Below, one piece after another: positions 55,449-64,000 of a stretch of 64,000 nt of DNA (its first letter is position 1; the number at the start of each line of letters is the position of its first letter). The notes below the pieces were generated by a model that was given only the letters and a program-made list of their open reading frames with translations, was not told where the DNA came from and did not search any database. The stretch lies in contig NC_008593.1 of NCBI RefSeq assembly GCF_000014125.1, positions 1,612,001 to 1,676,000 of the forward strand, read 5' to 3'. This DNA is from Clostridium novyi NT. Lineage in GTDB: Bacteria; Bacillota; Clostridia; Clostridiales; Clostridiaceae. The translations under genes and the position numbers were made by a program.

Positions 55449-56246
55449 TTAAAATAATGTAAGTTGCTCAACTTCAATATCTTTTGTATCCTTTTTCAAT
55501 GTTGTTTCTTTTCCTATTGATTTTTGTTCTCTAACTGTTACAACTTCCCTATTATCTATTCCTCTAATTCTATTATAAATATCTATACCAAATTTTCCGA
55601 AATACTCACAAAATAACTTTTTAGGTAAACCATATAGTTGTTTAACTGTAAATATACCTATATTATTTAGTTTCTCAGCAGACTTTGTTCCAATGCCATG
55701 TACTTTGTTTATACTTAATGGCATTAATATCTCTGGAATCATATCTTTTGTTATAATTTTAAGTCCATCTGGTTTATTCCAATCAGACGCAAGCTTAGCT
55801 AAAAATTTATTATATGAAATTCCCACTGATATAGTTAATCCCATATTTTCTTTTATCATATTCTTAATATTAACTGCAACATCTTTAGGATTCATGTTAA
55901 TATTCGTTATATCTAGGTATGCCTCATCTATACTTACTTGTTCTATTTTATCCGTTACTGTTGATAAAATTTTAAAAACTTTTCTTGATACTTCTCTGTA
56001 CCTATAATGTCTTGTTGGTAAAAATATAGCACTCGGACATAAATATTTTGCCTTATATACTGGCATTGCTGACCTTATTCCATATTTTCTAGCTTCATAT
56101 GAACAAGTTGATACAACGCCTCTCTCTGATATACCTCCAACTACTACAGGCTTCCCCTTCAAAGAAGGATTATCCATAGCTTCTACTGATGCAAAAAATG
56201 CATCCATATCAACATGAAGTATTACTCTCTCCACTAACTTCACCAC
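55449..56246 (-). CDS. dinB: DNA polymerase IV (DinB) lacking the little-finger domain
   Basis: 265 residues, against ~350-410 in the family. Catalytic core intact: HVDMDAFFASVEA, SYEARKYGIRSAMP, SIDEAYLDIT, the palm-thumb, and a helix-hairpin-helix GIGTKSAEKLNNIG. After SIGKETTLKKDTKDIE the ~100-residue little finger is missing and the chain ends in VEQLTLF, the beta-clamp motif (QLxLF) normally at the far C-terminus. An in-frame internal deletion explains this. GTG start with AGGTGG. DNA grip and activity are probably reduced. It precedes the MATE unit. Confidence 0.88.
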   Translation of the reverse strand: MVKLVERVILHVDMDAFFASVEAMDNPSLKGKPVVVGGISERGVVSTCSYEARKYGIRSAMPVYKAKYLCPSAIFLPTRHYRYREVSRKVFKILSTVTDKIEQVSIDEAYLDITNINMNPKDVAVNIKNMIKENMGLTISVGISYNKFLAKLASDWNKPDGLKIITKDMIPEILMPLSINKVHGIGTKSAEKLNNIGIFTVKQLYGLPKKLFCEYFGKFGIDIYNRIRGIDNREVVTVREQKSIGKETTLKKDTKDIEVEQLTLF

Positions 56247-56507
56247 CTAATACTTGTGTAAATATTACCATTACATAATCCTCTTTTTTATAGTATATTT
56301 TTTTAGTAATATTATTTTATAATAACATAAATAAGAATTTTATAAAAAATAAAAAATTAATTTTTTATAAACAAATCCCCTAATTTTATATTGATAAATC
56401 AATAAAATATCCTATATAGTTCGTTACGTTATAAATTATCTACCATTATTTTTTTATCTAATGTAAGTATATTCAAAATGTAAAATCTTTATATAATTTA
56501 TATTTTA

Positions 56508-56536
56508 TTGACTTTTAAACTATATAATGATAGAAT
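56508..56536 (+). promoter_or_regulatory. Promoter of pflB-pflA
   Basis: TTGACT, 17-nt spacer, TAGAAT on the plus strand. Start expected near 56543, giving a ~110-nt leader. Confidence 0.7.
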
Positions 56537-56551
56537 TGCCACAAAGAAATA

Positions 56552-56560
56552 ACGAACATT
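56552..56560 (+). promoter_or_regulatory. ACGAACATT motif downstream of the pflB promoter (PurBox-like)
   Basis: Begins 15 nt after the -10, almost the same place as ACGAACAAT in the purE promoter (14 nt). A related GTTCGTTACG lies further upstream (~56420). Confidence 0.55.
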
Positions 56561-56651
56561 ATTTTAATCAACTTAAAAATCATTCACAAGTTTTAATTAT
56601 ATCAAAGGGGGTTGTTTTAAAGTGAAAAACAAAGAAATAGGAGGTAGTTGC

Positions 56652-58898
56652 ATGACAGACTTTTGGACAAATTTTAAAAACGGTAATTGGACTCAGGAAA
56701 TAGATGTACAAAACTTTATTCAAAAAAATTATACTTTATATGAAGGTACTGATGATTTTTTAGCTAATCCTACAGAAAAAACTAAAAAAGTTTGGAACAA
56801 AGCATATTCTCTTATATTAGAGGAACTAAAAAAAGGGATAATGGATGTGGAAACTAAAAAGTTCTCATCTATAGATAATTTCGCTCCTGGTTATTTAGAT
56901 AAAGATAATGAAACTATAGTAGGTTTTCAAACAGATGCTCCCCTAAAAAGGATGATGAATCCTTATGGTGGTATGAGAATGGTAAAGCAATCTTTAGAAC
57001 AATATGGTTTCAAAATGAATGATGGACTAGAAGAAACCTTTGATGAATTTAGAAAAACTCATAATGAAGGTGTATTTGATGCCTATACTGAAGAAACTAG
57101 AACTGCTAGACACGTTGGTCTTTTAACTGGACTTCCTGATGCCTATGGAAGAGGAAGAATTATAGGAGACTATAGAAGAATAGCTTTATATGGTATTGAT
57201 TATCTAGTAGAACAAAAGAAAAAAGATTTAAAAAATTTAAAAGGACATGCTACAGAATCTCTTATTAGACTTCGTGAGGAAATTTCAGAACAAATAAAAA
57301 CACTAGGAAAAATTAAAAACATGGCTAAAAGTTACGGTATTGATATATCTAACCCAGCTAAGAATGCCAAAGAAGCTATGCAATTTATTTATTTTGGATA
57401 CTTAGCCGGTGCAAAAGAAAACAATGGTGCTGCAATGTCTCTTGGTAGAATCTCAACTTTTATGGATATATACATTGAAAGAGATTTAAAAAATGGTTTA
57501 ATTACAGAAGATGAAGCTCAAGAAATAATAGATCAATTTGTAATAAAATTAAGAATGATTCGTCATCTTAGAACACCTGAATACAATGAACTATTTGCCG
57601 GTGATCCTAATTGGATAACTGAATGTATAGGTGGAGTTTCAATAAACGGAAAACCTTTAGTTACTAAAACTTCTTTTAGATTTTTACACACTTTAACTAA
57701 TTTAGGACCTGCTCCAGAACCTAACATGACAGTGCTTTGGTCTGAAAAACTTCCTGAAGAATTTAAAAAGTATTGTGCTAAAATGTCTATTGAAACTGAC
57801 TCTATTCAATACGAAAATGATGATCTTATGCGTCCTGTATACGGAGATGATTATGGAATCGCTTGTTGTGTATCTGCAATGCAATTAGGTAAACAAATGC
57901 AATTTTTCGGAGCCCGCGCTAACATTGCAAAAGCCCTTTTATATGCAATTAACGGTGGAATAGATGAAATCAAAAAAGAATCAAATGGTGAATTAATAAA
58001 AGTAGTTCCTAACATATCAAAAATTAATGATGATATTTTAGACTATAATATTGTAAAAGAAAACTACTTTAAGGTTTTAGAATATGTAGCTGATTTATAT
58101 GTAAACACTATGAATACTATTCACTACATGCACGATAAATATGCTTATGAAGCAAGTCAAATGTGTCTTCATGACTCACTTGTTCACAGAATAATGGCAT
58201 TTGGTATTGCTGGGCTTTCTTGTGCCGCTGATTCATTAAGTGCTATTAAATACGCAAAAGTTAAACCTATTAGAAATGAAGATGGACTAGCTGTATCCTT
58301 TGAAATAGACGGTGATTTCCCTAAATACGGAAATGACGATGATAGAGTTGATGACATTGCAGTTGCAATTGTAAAGAAATTCTCAAAAGAATTAAAAAGA
58401 CATAAACTATACAGAGATGCTGAACACACTCTATCAGCACTTACTATAACTTCTAATGTTGTATATGGTAAGAAAACTGGATCTACTCCTGATGGAAGAA
58501 AGCTTGGAGAAACTTTAGCTCCTGGTGCAAATCCTATGCATGGAAGAGATACTAATGGTGCTCTTGCCTCTTTAAATTCTGTAGCTAAAATACCATATAG
58601 ACAGTGGTGCCAAGATGGAGTTTCAAATACTTTCTCTATAGTACCAAAAGCTCTTGGTAATGATAAAAATACTAGAATCTTAAACCTGGTAAATATACTA
58701 GATGGATACTTTTATCAAGGTGGCTTCCATTTAAATGTAAATGTATTAAACCGTGAAACATTAATTGATGCTATGGAAAATCCAGAAAAATACCCTACTT
58801 TAACTATAAGAGTATCTGGATATGCTGTTCACTTTAATAGATTATCTAAAGAACAACAACTTGAAGTAATTAAAAGAACTTTCCATGAAAGAATGTAA
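56652..58898 (+). CDS. pflB: Pyruvate formate-lyase (formate C-acetyltransferase)
   Basis: 748 residues from ATG 56652, with AGGAGG 7 nt upstream; an in-frame GTG at 56622 also has a GGGGG site but would add ten residues not typical of the family. Converts pyruvate and CoA to acetyl-CoA and formate. Active Cys pair in ACCVSAM (~403) and glycyl-radical site RVSGYAVHF (Gly723). Needs the activase PflA, encoded next. In clostridia the formate mainly feeds formyl-THF for purine synthesis. Confidence 0.97.
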   Translation: MTDFWTNFKNGNWTQEIDVQNFIQKNYTLYEGTDDFLANPTEKTKKVWNKAYSLILEELKKGIMDVETKKFSSIDNFAPGYLDKDNETIVGFQTDAPLKRMMNPYGGMRMVKQSLEQYGFKMNDGLEETFDEFRKTHNEGVFDAYTEETRTARHVGLLTGLPDAYGRGRIIGDYRRIALYGIDYLVEQKKKDLKNLKGHATESLIRLREEISEQIKTLGKIKNMAKSYGIDISNPAKNAKEAMQFIYFGYLAGAKENNGAAMSLGRISTFMDIYIERDLKNGLITEDEAQEIIDQFVIKLRMIRHLRTPEYNELFAGDPNWITECIGGVSINGKPLVTKTSFRFLHTLTNLGPAPEPNMTVLWSEKLPEEFKKYCAKMSIETDSIQYENDDLMRPVYGDDYGIACCVSAMQLGKQMQFFGARANIAKALLYAINGGIDEIKKESNGELIKVVPNISKINDDILDYNIVKENYFKVLEYVADLYVNTMNTIHYMHDKYAYEASQMCLHDSLVHRIMAFGIAGLSCAADSLSAIKYAKVKPIRNEDGLAVSFEIDGDFPKYGNDDDRVDDIAVAIVKKFSKELKRHKLYRDAEHTLSALTITSNVVYGKKTGSTPDGRKLGETLAPGANPMHGRDTNGALASLNSVAKIPYRQWCQDGVSNTFSIVPKALGNDKNTRILNLVNILDGYFYQGGFHLNVNVLNRETLIDAMENPEKYPTLTIRVSGYAVHFNRLSKEQQLEVIKRTFHERM

Positions 58899-58899
58899 T

Positions 58900-59607
58900 A
58901 TGCTTACTGGATATATTCATTCTTTTGAAAGTATGGGACTTGTAGATGGACCTGGTATTAGAAATGTAGTTTTTCTACAAGGTTGTCCCCTTAGATGTTC
59001 ATTTTGTCATAATCCTGATACTTGGGATTTTAACACTGGTAGTAAAACCACTCCAGAAGAATTGGTAGAAAAAATTATACGCTTTAAACCTTATTTTAAA
59101 AATAATGGAGGGGTAACTTTTTCTGGTGGTGAACCTCTTATGCAACCTGAATTTTTACTTAAAGCTTTAAAGCTATGTAAAGAAAATAATATTCATACAG
59201 CCATAGATACTTCTGGATATTACAGTGATCATCTAAATGAAATATTAAATTTTACTGATCTAGTTCTTTTAGATATTAAACATGTAGATGACTTTAGTTT
59301 TAAATCATTGACAGGTGTTTCTATGGAAAGGCTTCTTAGTTTTATAGAAACCTTAAATAATTCAAGCTGCAAGGTTTGGATTCGCCACGTTGTTGTACCT
59401 GAAATAACGGATTCCATAGAACATATTAAATCTTTAAAAAAGATTATAAAAAAAATAAACAATGTAGAAAAAATAGAATTACTTCCCTATCACACTTTAG
59501 GAGTGAATAAATATAAAACCTTAAATATAGATTATAAATTAAAGGATGTAAAACCTATGGATCAAAATAAACTAAAGATACTACAAGAATTTTTAAATTT
59601 ACCATAA
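58900..59607 (+). CDS. pflA: Pyruvate formate-lyase activating enzyme
   Basis: 235 residues from ATG 58900, one base after the pflB stop; a start at 58885 inside pflB is also open. Radical-SAM enzyme that makes the PflB glycyl radical. CxxxCxxC is C29-C33-C36 (CPLRCSFC), with GGVTFSGGEPLMQP and DIKHVDD. Full length. Translationally coupled to pflB. Confidence 0.97.
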   Translation: MLTGYIHSFESMGLVDGPGIRNVVFLQGCPLRCSFCHNPDTWDFNTGSKTTPEELVEKIIRFKPYFKNNGGVTFSGGEPLMQPEFLLKALKLCKENNIHTAIDTSGYYSDHLNEILNFTDLVLLDIKHVDDFSFKSLTGVSMERLLSFIETLNNSSCKVWIRHVVVPEITDSIEHIKSLKKIIKKINNVEKIELLPYHTLGVNKYKTLNIDYKLKDVKPMDQNKLKILQEFLNLP

Positions 59608-59649
59608 AACTCTATACCAATAACGTATTTAAAATAAATTTCTTAATAA

Positions 59650-59699
59650 TTAAGCCTCAGAATATTGTATATAAATTGCTAATATTCTAAGGCTTTTAA
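59650..59699. terminator. Bidirectional terminator
   Basis: AAGCCTCAGAATATT pairs with AATATTCTAAGGCTT; shared by pflA and the convergent small gene. Confidence 0.85.
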
Positions 59700-59700
59700 T

Positions 59701-60306
59701 TTATCGCTTTAACTTATTCTTTTTATTACCTATTCTTAAGATCTCATCTGTTATATCTTCATTTTTATCATTAAAAAACTTTGTGTAATCACGTTTATAG
59801 TGCATATCTATATCTTTATTGGCCTTAGTATATGCAATATAAAATTCTTCATTAGGAATATCTATATTGTACTTTTTATCAGTATAATTTATAAGAATTC
59901 TTTTTAAATTAGTATTATGCTTTTCACCTACTACTAATATGTATTTTCCATTACTTGTTTCAATTATTTCATCTATAAACTCATTTGAACTAGCTCCTGT
60001 CGTTTCTACTTTATATTTGTTATTTATGCCTTTTTTTAGTTCACCATATCCTAAAGACTTATTATCCTTATACAAAACAATTTTTTTGTCATCTATATCT
60101 TTAGTGTTTATTACTTCACAATTAAAATCTTTTTTAGGCAGACCTCTATTTCTAAAATCTTCAATAGCCTTTTGAATGTCATTAGTATTATTTTTTATAT
60201 GATATACTTTATTATACCTACCTATTATACATGGTGCTATTATAAATATACTAACTAACTTTATTAAGTTTTTATTCATATTAGTTTTGTGTTTTTCCCC
60301 CAACAT
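59701..60306 (-). CDS. Small membrane-anchored protein of unknown function
   Basis: 201 residues from ATG 60306 or ~192 from ATG 60279. One hydrophobic segment near the N-terminus (LVSIFIIAPCII) followed by a soluble charged domain that would face outside. Two similar stretches, YKDNKSLGYGELKKG and the preceding block, give weak internal similarity. No known family recognised. Single-gene unit. Confidence 0.65.
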   Translation of the reverse strand: MLGEKHKTNMNKNLIKLVSIFIIAPCIIGRYNKVYHIKNNTNDIQKAIEDFRNRGLPKKDFNCEVINTKDIDDKKIVLYKDNKSLGYGELKKGINNKYKVETTGASSNEFIDEIIETSNGKYILVVGEKHNTNLKRILINYTDKKYNIDIPNEEFYIAYTKANKDIDMHYKRDYTKFFNDKNEDITDEILRIGNKKNKLKR

Positions 60307-60439
60307 ATTTATCCCAAACCTTCCTAATATCTTCTTTAAACTTATTTATAATAATTATATACTAACAACATGTATTATTCAAAATACATTCAAAACTTCT
60401 ATAATTTTCTTATAAAATCTTTAATATAAAATGTAGTAA

Positions 60440-60476
60440 AATAAAAGTAGTATCAATAAATTATTAATACTACTTT
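60440..60476 (-). terminator. Terminator after the DUF1284 gene
   Basis: AAAGTAGTAT pairs with ATACTACTTT around a ~12-nt A/T-rich centre, then T-rich on the minus strand. Confidence 0.78.
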
Positions 60477-60489
60477 ATATTTTGTATAT

Positions 60490-60882
60490 TTATTCCCTAA
60501 ACAGTTGAGATTTACAATATCCCATAGTAAACCATCCACAATTTTTACAGATATCATAAAACGTATCATATGTTAAATTTTCTTTTATATATTTAACTAA
60601 TTTCTCATACACATATTCCCTGTTTGGTTCTATTTTTAAAAACTCCAATACCTTTAAATCCAGATCGTTTACCTTTTCTTGACTTTCACATAAATTGTTT
60701 TCTAATTTATTCGGACAACATTTACATACATCATCTACTTTATTTATAACTTTCAAAGTTATATTTGGATTAGCTTTTAATTTTTCAACTATCTTATCCA
60801 TATTTTTAGTAAACTTTTCACTATACCCATTTCCTAAATACCCTTGAATACAAAATAAATGATGTGCTCTTAAATTTAACAT
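60490..60882 (-). CDS. DUF1284-family cysteine-rich protein
   Basis: 130 residues. LRAHHLFCIQGYLGNGYS at the start and four CxxC-type clusters (CKCCPNK, CESQ, CKNCGW, GYCKSQ) mark DUF1284, a probable metal- or Fe-S-binding family with unknown role. It overlaps the end of bioY by 7 nt, so is coupled to biotin uptake. Confidence 0.85.
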   Translation of the reverse strand: MLNLRAHHLFCIQGYLGNGYSEKFTKNMDKIVEKLKANPNITLKVINKVDDVCKCCPNKLENNLCESQEKVNDLDLKVLEFLKIEPNREYVYEKLVKYIKENLTYDTFYDICKNCGWFTMGYCKSQLFRE

Positions 60883-61430
60883 AACTTAATCAAATTTCCC
60901 TTTTGTAGCATTGCTCTTATTTTCATGCCTATTCTATAAGCTACTACAATTTTTACAATATCTAATGGTATAAAAGGTAAAGCCCCTATCATTATCACTT
61001 TACTTAAAGAAATTTTAGCTACTACAGATAATTGAATAACGCCCATAGCATACAATAAAATTATAGATGCTATTAAAAGAGCTAAACTCTTTATAACTGA
61101 AAGTTTTTTATCTGGAATTATACCTATTATATAAGCTACTATTGGAAATCCTATTAAGAACCCTCCTGTAGGTCCAACTAGACATTGCATTCCTCCTGCA
61201 AATTGTGCAAATACCGGTGCCCCTATAGCTCCTAATAATAAATACACTATCTGAGACAAAAATCCAAGCTTACGCCCCAATATTATTCCTGATAAATATA
61301 TTGCAAATACCTGCATTGTAATTGGTACAGTAGTAAATGGTAATGGTATTGCTATTTGAGAAAGCACTGCTGTTATGGCTGTAAACATAGCTACAATAGT
61401 TATGTTTTTAGTACAAAATATATTTTTCAT
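60876..61430 (-). CDS. bioY: Biotin transporter BioY (ECF S component)
   Basis: 184 residues, ~6 membrane segments. AITAVLSQIAIPLPFTTVPITMQVFAIYLSG (family block, shown in part: PLPFTTVPITMQ), LGAIGAPVFAQFAGG and GPTGGFLIGFPIVA. Imports biotin, alone or with the ECF module. ATG 61430 follows AAAGGGGGAG. The BirA operator upstream supports this function. Confidence 0.95.
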   Translation of the reverse strand: MKNIFCTKNITIVAMFTAITAVLSQIAIPLPFTTVPITMQVFAIYLSGIILGRKLGFLSQIVYLLLGAIGAPVFAQFAGGMQCLVGPTGGFLIGFPIVAYIIGIIPDKKLSVIKSLALLIASIILLYAMGVIQLSVVAKISLSKVIMIGALPFIPLDIVKIVVAYRIGMKIRAMLQKGNLIKLC

Positions 61431-61445
61431 AAAACTCCCCCTTTA

Positions 61446-61477
61446 TTGTAAACCTAATTATATTATTTAGTTTACAA
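61446..61477. promoter_or_regulatory. BirA operator upstream of bioY
   Basis: TTGTAAAC, 16-nt spacer, GTTTACAA: the standard biotin repressor palindrome, 16 nt before the bioY start. Expected to be bound by biotinoyl-AMP-BirA. The rest of the 61478-61886 gap is A/T-rich with no clear signal. Confidence 0.9.
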
Positions 61478-61886
61478 TAAAATTATATTCCCTACTTTTT
61501 ATATTGTCAACAAATCTATTTAATTTTGTTAACAATATCATCTATTTCTATTTTAAAAATACTTTATAAAAACTCTTTCTTATGTTAAAAATTTATCCAT
61601 ATTATTTTAAAATAACTAGGTAACTTTTTATTATTTCATAATAATATAATAATTGGTATCTAAATAGCCTTTAATTTTTTTCTGCAAAATTATACATAAT
61701 TATCTTTTATATATTATTAAGTACATTTTACTACATTATAATATTGGTTTTACTACTAATAAATATATCTAATATCCTTAAATTAACTTAATTTTATGTT
61801 AATTTAAAATTCTATTGAAATAGATTTAAAAAAGTAGTAGGATTAGTGCTATTGAAATATGTTTTAAATATGAAGGAGTGAGTTTT

Positions 61887-63113
61887 ATGGAATCAACTAC
61901 TGTAATATTAACAGAGAAATTATTAAAGTTATTAGTATTAGTTATTTTATCAGGGGTAATTAGTGCTAAAGTCAGTCAAAAAATTAAACTTCCTGATGTA
62001 GTATTATTTATATTATCTGGTGTAATACTAGGACCTCATGTTTTTAATTTAATTAATATAGATAAATATCCTTTGGGAAATCAATTAATTTTAACTATTG
62101 GTGCTGCTTACATTCTATATGATGGCGGTAGAGAAATTGAATTAAAAGTATTAAACAAAGTAAAAGTATCGGTTCTTCTTTTAGCAACAGTTGGAGTTGC
62201 AATATCAACTGGAATAACTGGATTCTTTGCAGCTAAAATATTTAATATAAATATAATGTACGCCCTTTTAGTAGGTTCTATAATAGCTTCAACAGATCCA
62301 TCTGTTTTAGTTCCTTTATTTAAAAATATGAACATTAGTAGCAAATTAAAACAAACTATAATTTCTGAATCTGCATTTAACGATGCTGCTGGAGCAATTA
62401 TAACATTTTCAATTATAGGTGCTTTAAGTGGTCAAGCTGTTTCAGTAGGCACTAGCTTACTACAATTACTTAAATCTGCTGGTGGCGGAATTTTAGTTGG
62501 TGTAATAATTGGTTATGTAACTACTAAACTTATTTCTAAAGGTAGATTTGGCTATCTTCAAGAATTTTCATCTGAAACTTCACTAGCTGCTGTTATGGCT
62601 TCTTATATTATAGCTGAACACTTTGGATTTAGTGGATTTATGGCAGTATTTATCTTAGGAATGATTTGTGGAAATAAGAAAATGCTAAACTGTCACGTTC
62701 CTGAAGAATACTACATTACTAATAGTAGATTTAAAGAAGTTTTAACTATAATTCTTAGAATGATGATCTTTGTACTTTTAGGAACTCACATACAATTCGA
62801 TGTATTAGCTCAATATTGGAAAGGTGCTCTACTTGTAGTATTTATTCTAATATTTATATCTAGACCTATATCTGTTTTAATATCAGTTTTACTTGATAGA
62901 AAAGCTAAATGGAACTTTAGAGAAATAATATACCTTATGTGGATACGTGAAACTGGTGTAATTCCTGCTGCACTTGCTGGAATGCTTGTTTCAGTAAAAT
63001 TCCAACATTCTGATATAATTTCTTCGGTTACATTTGCAACAATAATAATTACATTAACACTACAAGCAAGTACATCTAAACTTTTAGCAAAAGCTTTAAA
63101 ATTAGAAAGTTAA
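61887..63113 (+). CDS. CPA1-type cation:proton antiporter
   Basis: 408 residues, ~12 hydrophobic segments. LPDVVLFILSGVILGP at the start, the antiport motif SIIASTDPSVLVPLF and ESAFNDAAGA (the ND pair), as in NhaP/CPA1. No C-terminal regulatory domain. ATG 61887 follows GAAGGAG at normal spacing; an in-frame GTG at 61878 overlaps it. Exchanges Na+ or K+ for H+. Single gene with terminator. Confidence 0.93.
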   Translation: MESTTVILTEKLLKLLVLVILSGVISAKVSQKIKLPDVVLFILSGVILGPHVFNLINIDKYPLGNQLILTIGAAYILYDGGREIELKVLNKVKVSVLLLATVGVAISTGITGFFAAKIFNINIMYALLVGSIIASTDPSVLVPLFKNMNISSKLKQTIISESAFNDAAGAIITFSIIGALSGQAVSVGTSLLQLLKSAGGGILVGVIIGYVTTKLISKGRFGYLQEFSSETSLAAVMASYIIAEHFGFSGFMAVFILGMICGNKKMLNCHVPEEYYITNSRFKEVLTIILRMMIFVLLGTHIQFDVLAQYWKGALLVVFILIFISRPISVLISVLLDRKAKWNFREIIYLMWIRETGVIPAALAGMLVSVKFQHSDIISSVTFATIIITLTLQASTSKLLAKALKLES

Positions 63114-63126
63114 TATATTATTAAAT

Positions 63127-63167
63127 AGTGGTGATAAAGATGATTTCTTTATCACCACTATTTTTTT
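63127..63167 (+). terminator. Terminator after the antiporter gene
   Basis: AGTGGTGATAAAGA pairs with TCTTTATCACCACT, then T7. Confidence 0.92.
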
Positions 63168-63276
63168 ATTTAAGCACTTTATTTATATTTAAAAATATAA
63201 AATTGGAAATCATATAGTTATCCTCTTGTTTATTATATTAAAATTTATATGATTTTTTTTCATATTAATAAATAAT

Positions 63277-63305
63277 TTGTTTTTTAAATATATTTATGAT
63301 AAAAT
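63277..63305 (+). promoter_or_regulatory. Promoter of the subtilisin-like protease gene
   Basis: TTGTTT, 17-nt spacer, TAAAAT on the plus strand, ~33 nt before the start codon. Confidence 0.6.
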
Positions 63306-63338
63306 AGGTAAAAATTACATTCACAAGGGGGCATCTAT

Positions 63339-64000
63339 ATGAAAAAAAAGAAAATTTTGAGCCTAATAATAGCGGCATCAATTGCATCTTCTAATCTATT
63401 TGCTATAGGGGCTAATGCAATAGAACTACCTTACATAGGTAAAGTTAATTCTAATATGTCATCTGCAAAAGATTTAACAGATGTATTAAAGGAATGGAAA
63501 AATTTCAAATATAAGGGTGAAGGTATGGTAATCTCTATAATTGATAGTGGTATTGATTATAGACATAAAGATATGAAACTTTCAGATCCTTCAAAAGCAA
63601 AAATAAAAAATAAAAATCCTGAAGGAAAAGGTAAATACTTTACAGATAAAGTTCCTTATGGATACAACTATGCTGACAAAAATCAAAATATTATAGATAC
63701 TGGCAGTATGCATGGAATGCATGTATCTGGTATAGTAGCTGCTAACGGTAACAGTGATGAAGTTTCAAAATTTGAAGCTATTCAAGGAATAGCACCTGAA
63801 GCTCAATTATTTGCTATGAAAGTATTCTCTAATGATCCAGATTATCCAAGCTGTAACGATGAAGATGTAGTTGCTGCTATAACTGATTCTGTAAAACTTG
63901 GTGCTGATGTTATAAATATGAGTTTAGGTTCTGATGCAGGCTTTGTAAAAATGACTGAACCTATCCAAAAAGCTGTAAAAATGGCTGAAGAAAATGGAGT
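63339..64000 (+). CDS. Secreted S8 serine protease (lactocepin/C5a-peptidase-like), 3' end outside window
   Basis: The first 220 residues are visible. A signal peptide (KKKKILSLIIAASIASSNLFAIGANA) is followed by the subtilisin fold: catalytic Asp in SIIDSGID (Asp69), catalytic His in HGMHVSGIVA (His125) and GIAPEAQLFAMKVF; the catalytic Ser is beyond the window. There is no long propeptide before the catalytic domain, as in some lactocepin/C5a-peptidase relatives. ATG 63339 follows AAGGGGG. Probably an extracellular peptidase. The C-terminal domains and anchor cannot be seen. Confidence 0.92.
   Translation, partial: MKKKKILSLIIAASIASSNLFAIGANAIELPYIGKVNSNMSSAKDLTDVLKEWKNFKYKGEGMVISIIDSGIDYRHKDMKLSDPSKAKIKNKNPEGKGKYFTDKVPYGYNYADKNQNIIDTGSMHGMHVSGIVAANGNSDEVSKFEAIQGIAPEAQLFAMKVFSNDPDYPSCNDEDVVAAITDSVKLGADVINMSLGSDAGFVKMTEPIQKAVKMAEENG

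Noticed and set aside
56622..56651. GTG 56622 as the pflB start.
   Set aside because: ATG 56652 has a better AGGAGG site at ideal distance and matches the usual N-terminus of the family.

Overview
The window is AT-rich, with short intergenic gaps, strong AGGAGG-type ribosome sites, frequent TTG/GTG starts and many hairpin-plus-T terminators. Together with the clostridial gene content (RlmD-type methyltransferase, FeoA-FeoA-FeoB, pyruvate formate-lyase, BioY, DUF3793, T-box and riboswitch leaders), this points to Clostridium sensu stricto. A member of the C. novyi / C. botulinum group III cluster is a guess from general resemblance, not shown by the sequence.

Layout. 1-13.9 kb is a defence-type accessory region on the minus strand. 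It holds a complete Type I restriction-modification operon (hsdM-hsdS-hsdR), a small unknown gene, a NucS-like nuclease overlapping a YgjP-type metallopeptidase, a decayed IS1182-family transposase, an unknown fragment and a DUF2075 nuclease-helicase. An M20 amidohydrolase runs off the left edge only 9 nt after the metallopeptidase. 14-20 kb has rlmD, a small RDD-like membrane protein, a strong candidate small RNA (two near-identical hairpins with a canonical promoter and terminator), an MBL hydrolase, a large secreted surface protein and a metallophosphoesterase.

20-38.6 kb is a block for nucleobase, one-carbon and amino-acid uptake with dense RNA control. A guanine-class riboswitch precedes an NCS2 permease. 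The purE-C-F-M-N-H-DL operon ends in a PurD-PurL fusion of 1665 aa. A tandem glycine riboswitch precedes an Ala/Gly symporter, a THF riboswitch precedes folT, a second ECF S component follows, and a T-box precedes brnQ. 38.7-51 kb carries iron uptake (feoAAB, with Fur-like boxes there and at two other genes), a GntR-controlled ABC exporter with one frameshifted permease, a PHP phosphatase, a DUF4300 lipoprotein, CrcB, a frameshifted efflux pump beside an XRE-cupin regulator and a PepSY protein.

51-64 kb has a methyltransferase, SdpI-like, GNAT and DUF2809 genes, a stub of an LD-carboxypeptidase, and a MATE exporter behind an 11-codon leader ORF whose following hairpin covers the MATE ribosome site. 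Upstream lies a DinB lacking its little-finger domain but keeping a beta-clamp motif. Then come pflB-pflA, a small membrane-anchored unknown, DUF1284-bioY with a BirA operator, a CPA1-type antiporter and the start of a secreted subtilisin-like protease.

Working together: purine synthesis needs formyl groups and glycine. The pur operon, PFL (a formate source), folate uptake and glycine/alanine uptake all occur here. The purE and pflB promoters carry the same ACGAAC-type motif at almost the same place downstream of the -10, which suggests shared purine-linked control. The most unusual items are the MATE leader-peptide attenuator, the PurD-PurL fusion, the tandem-hairpin small RNA and the truncated DinB.
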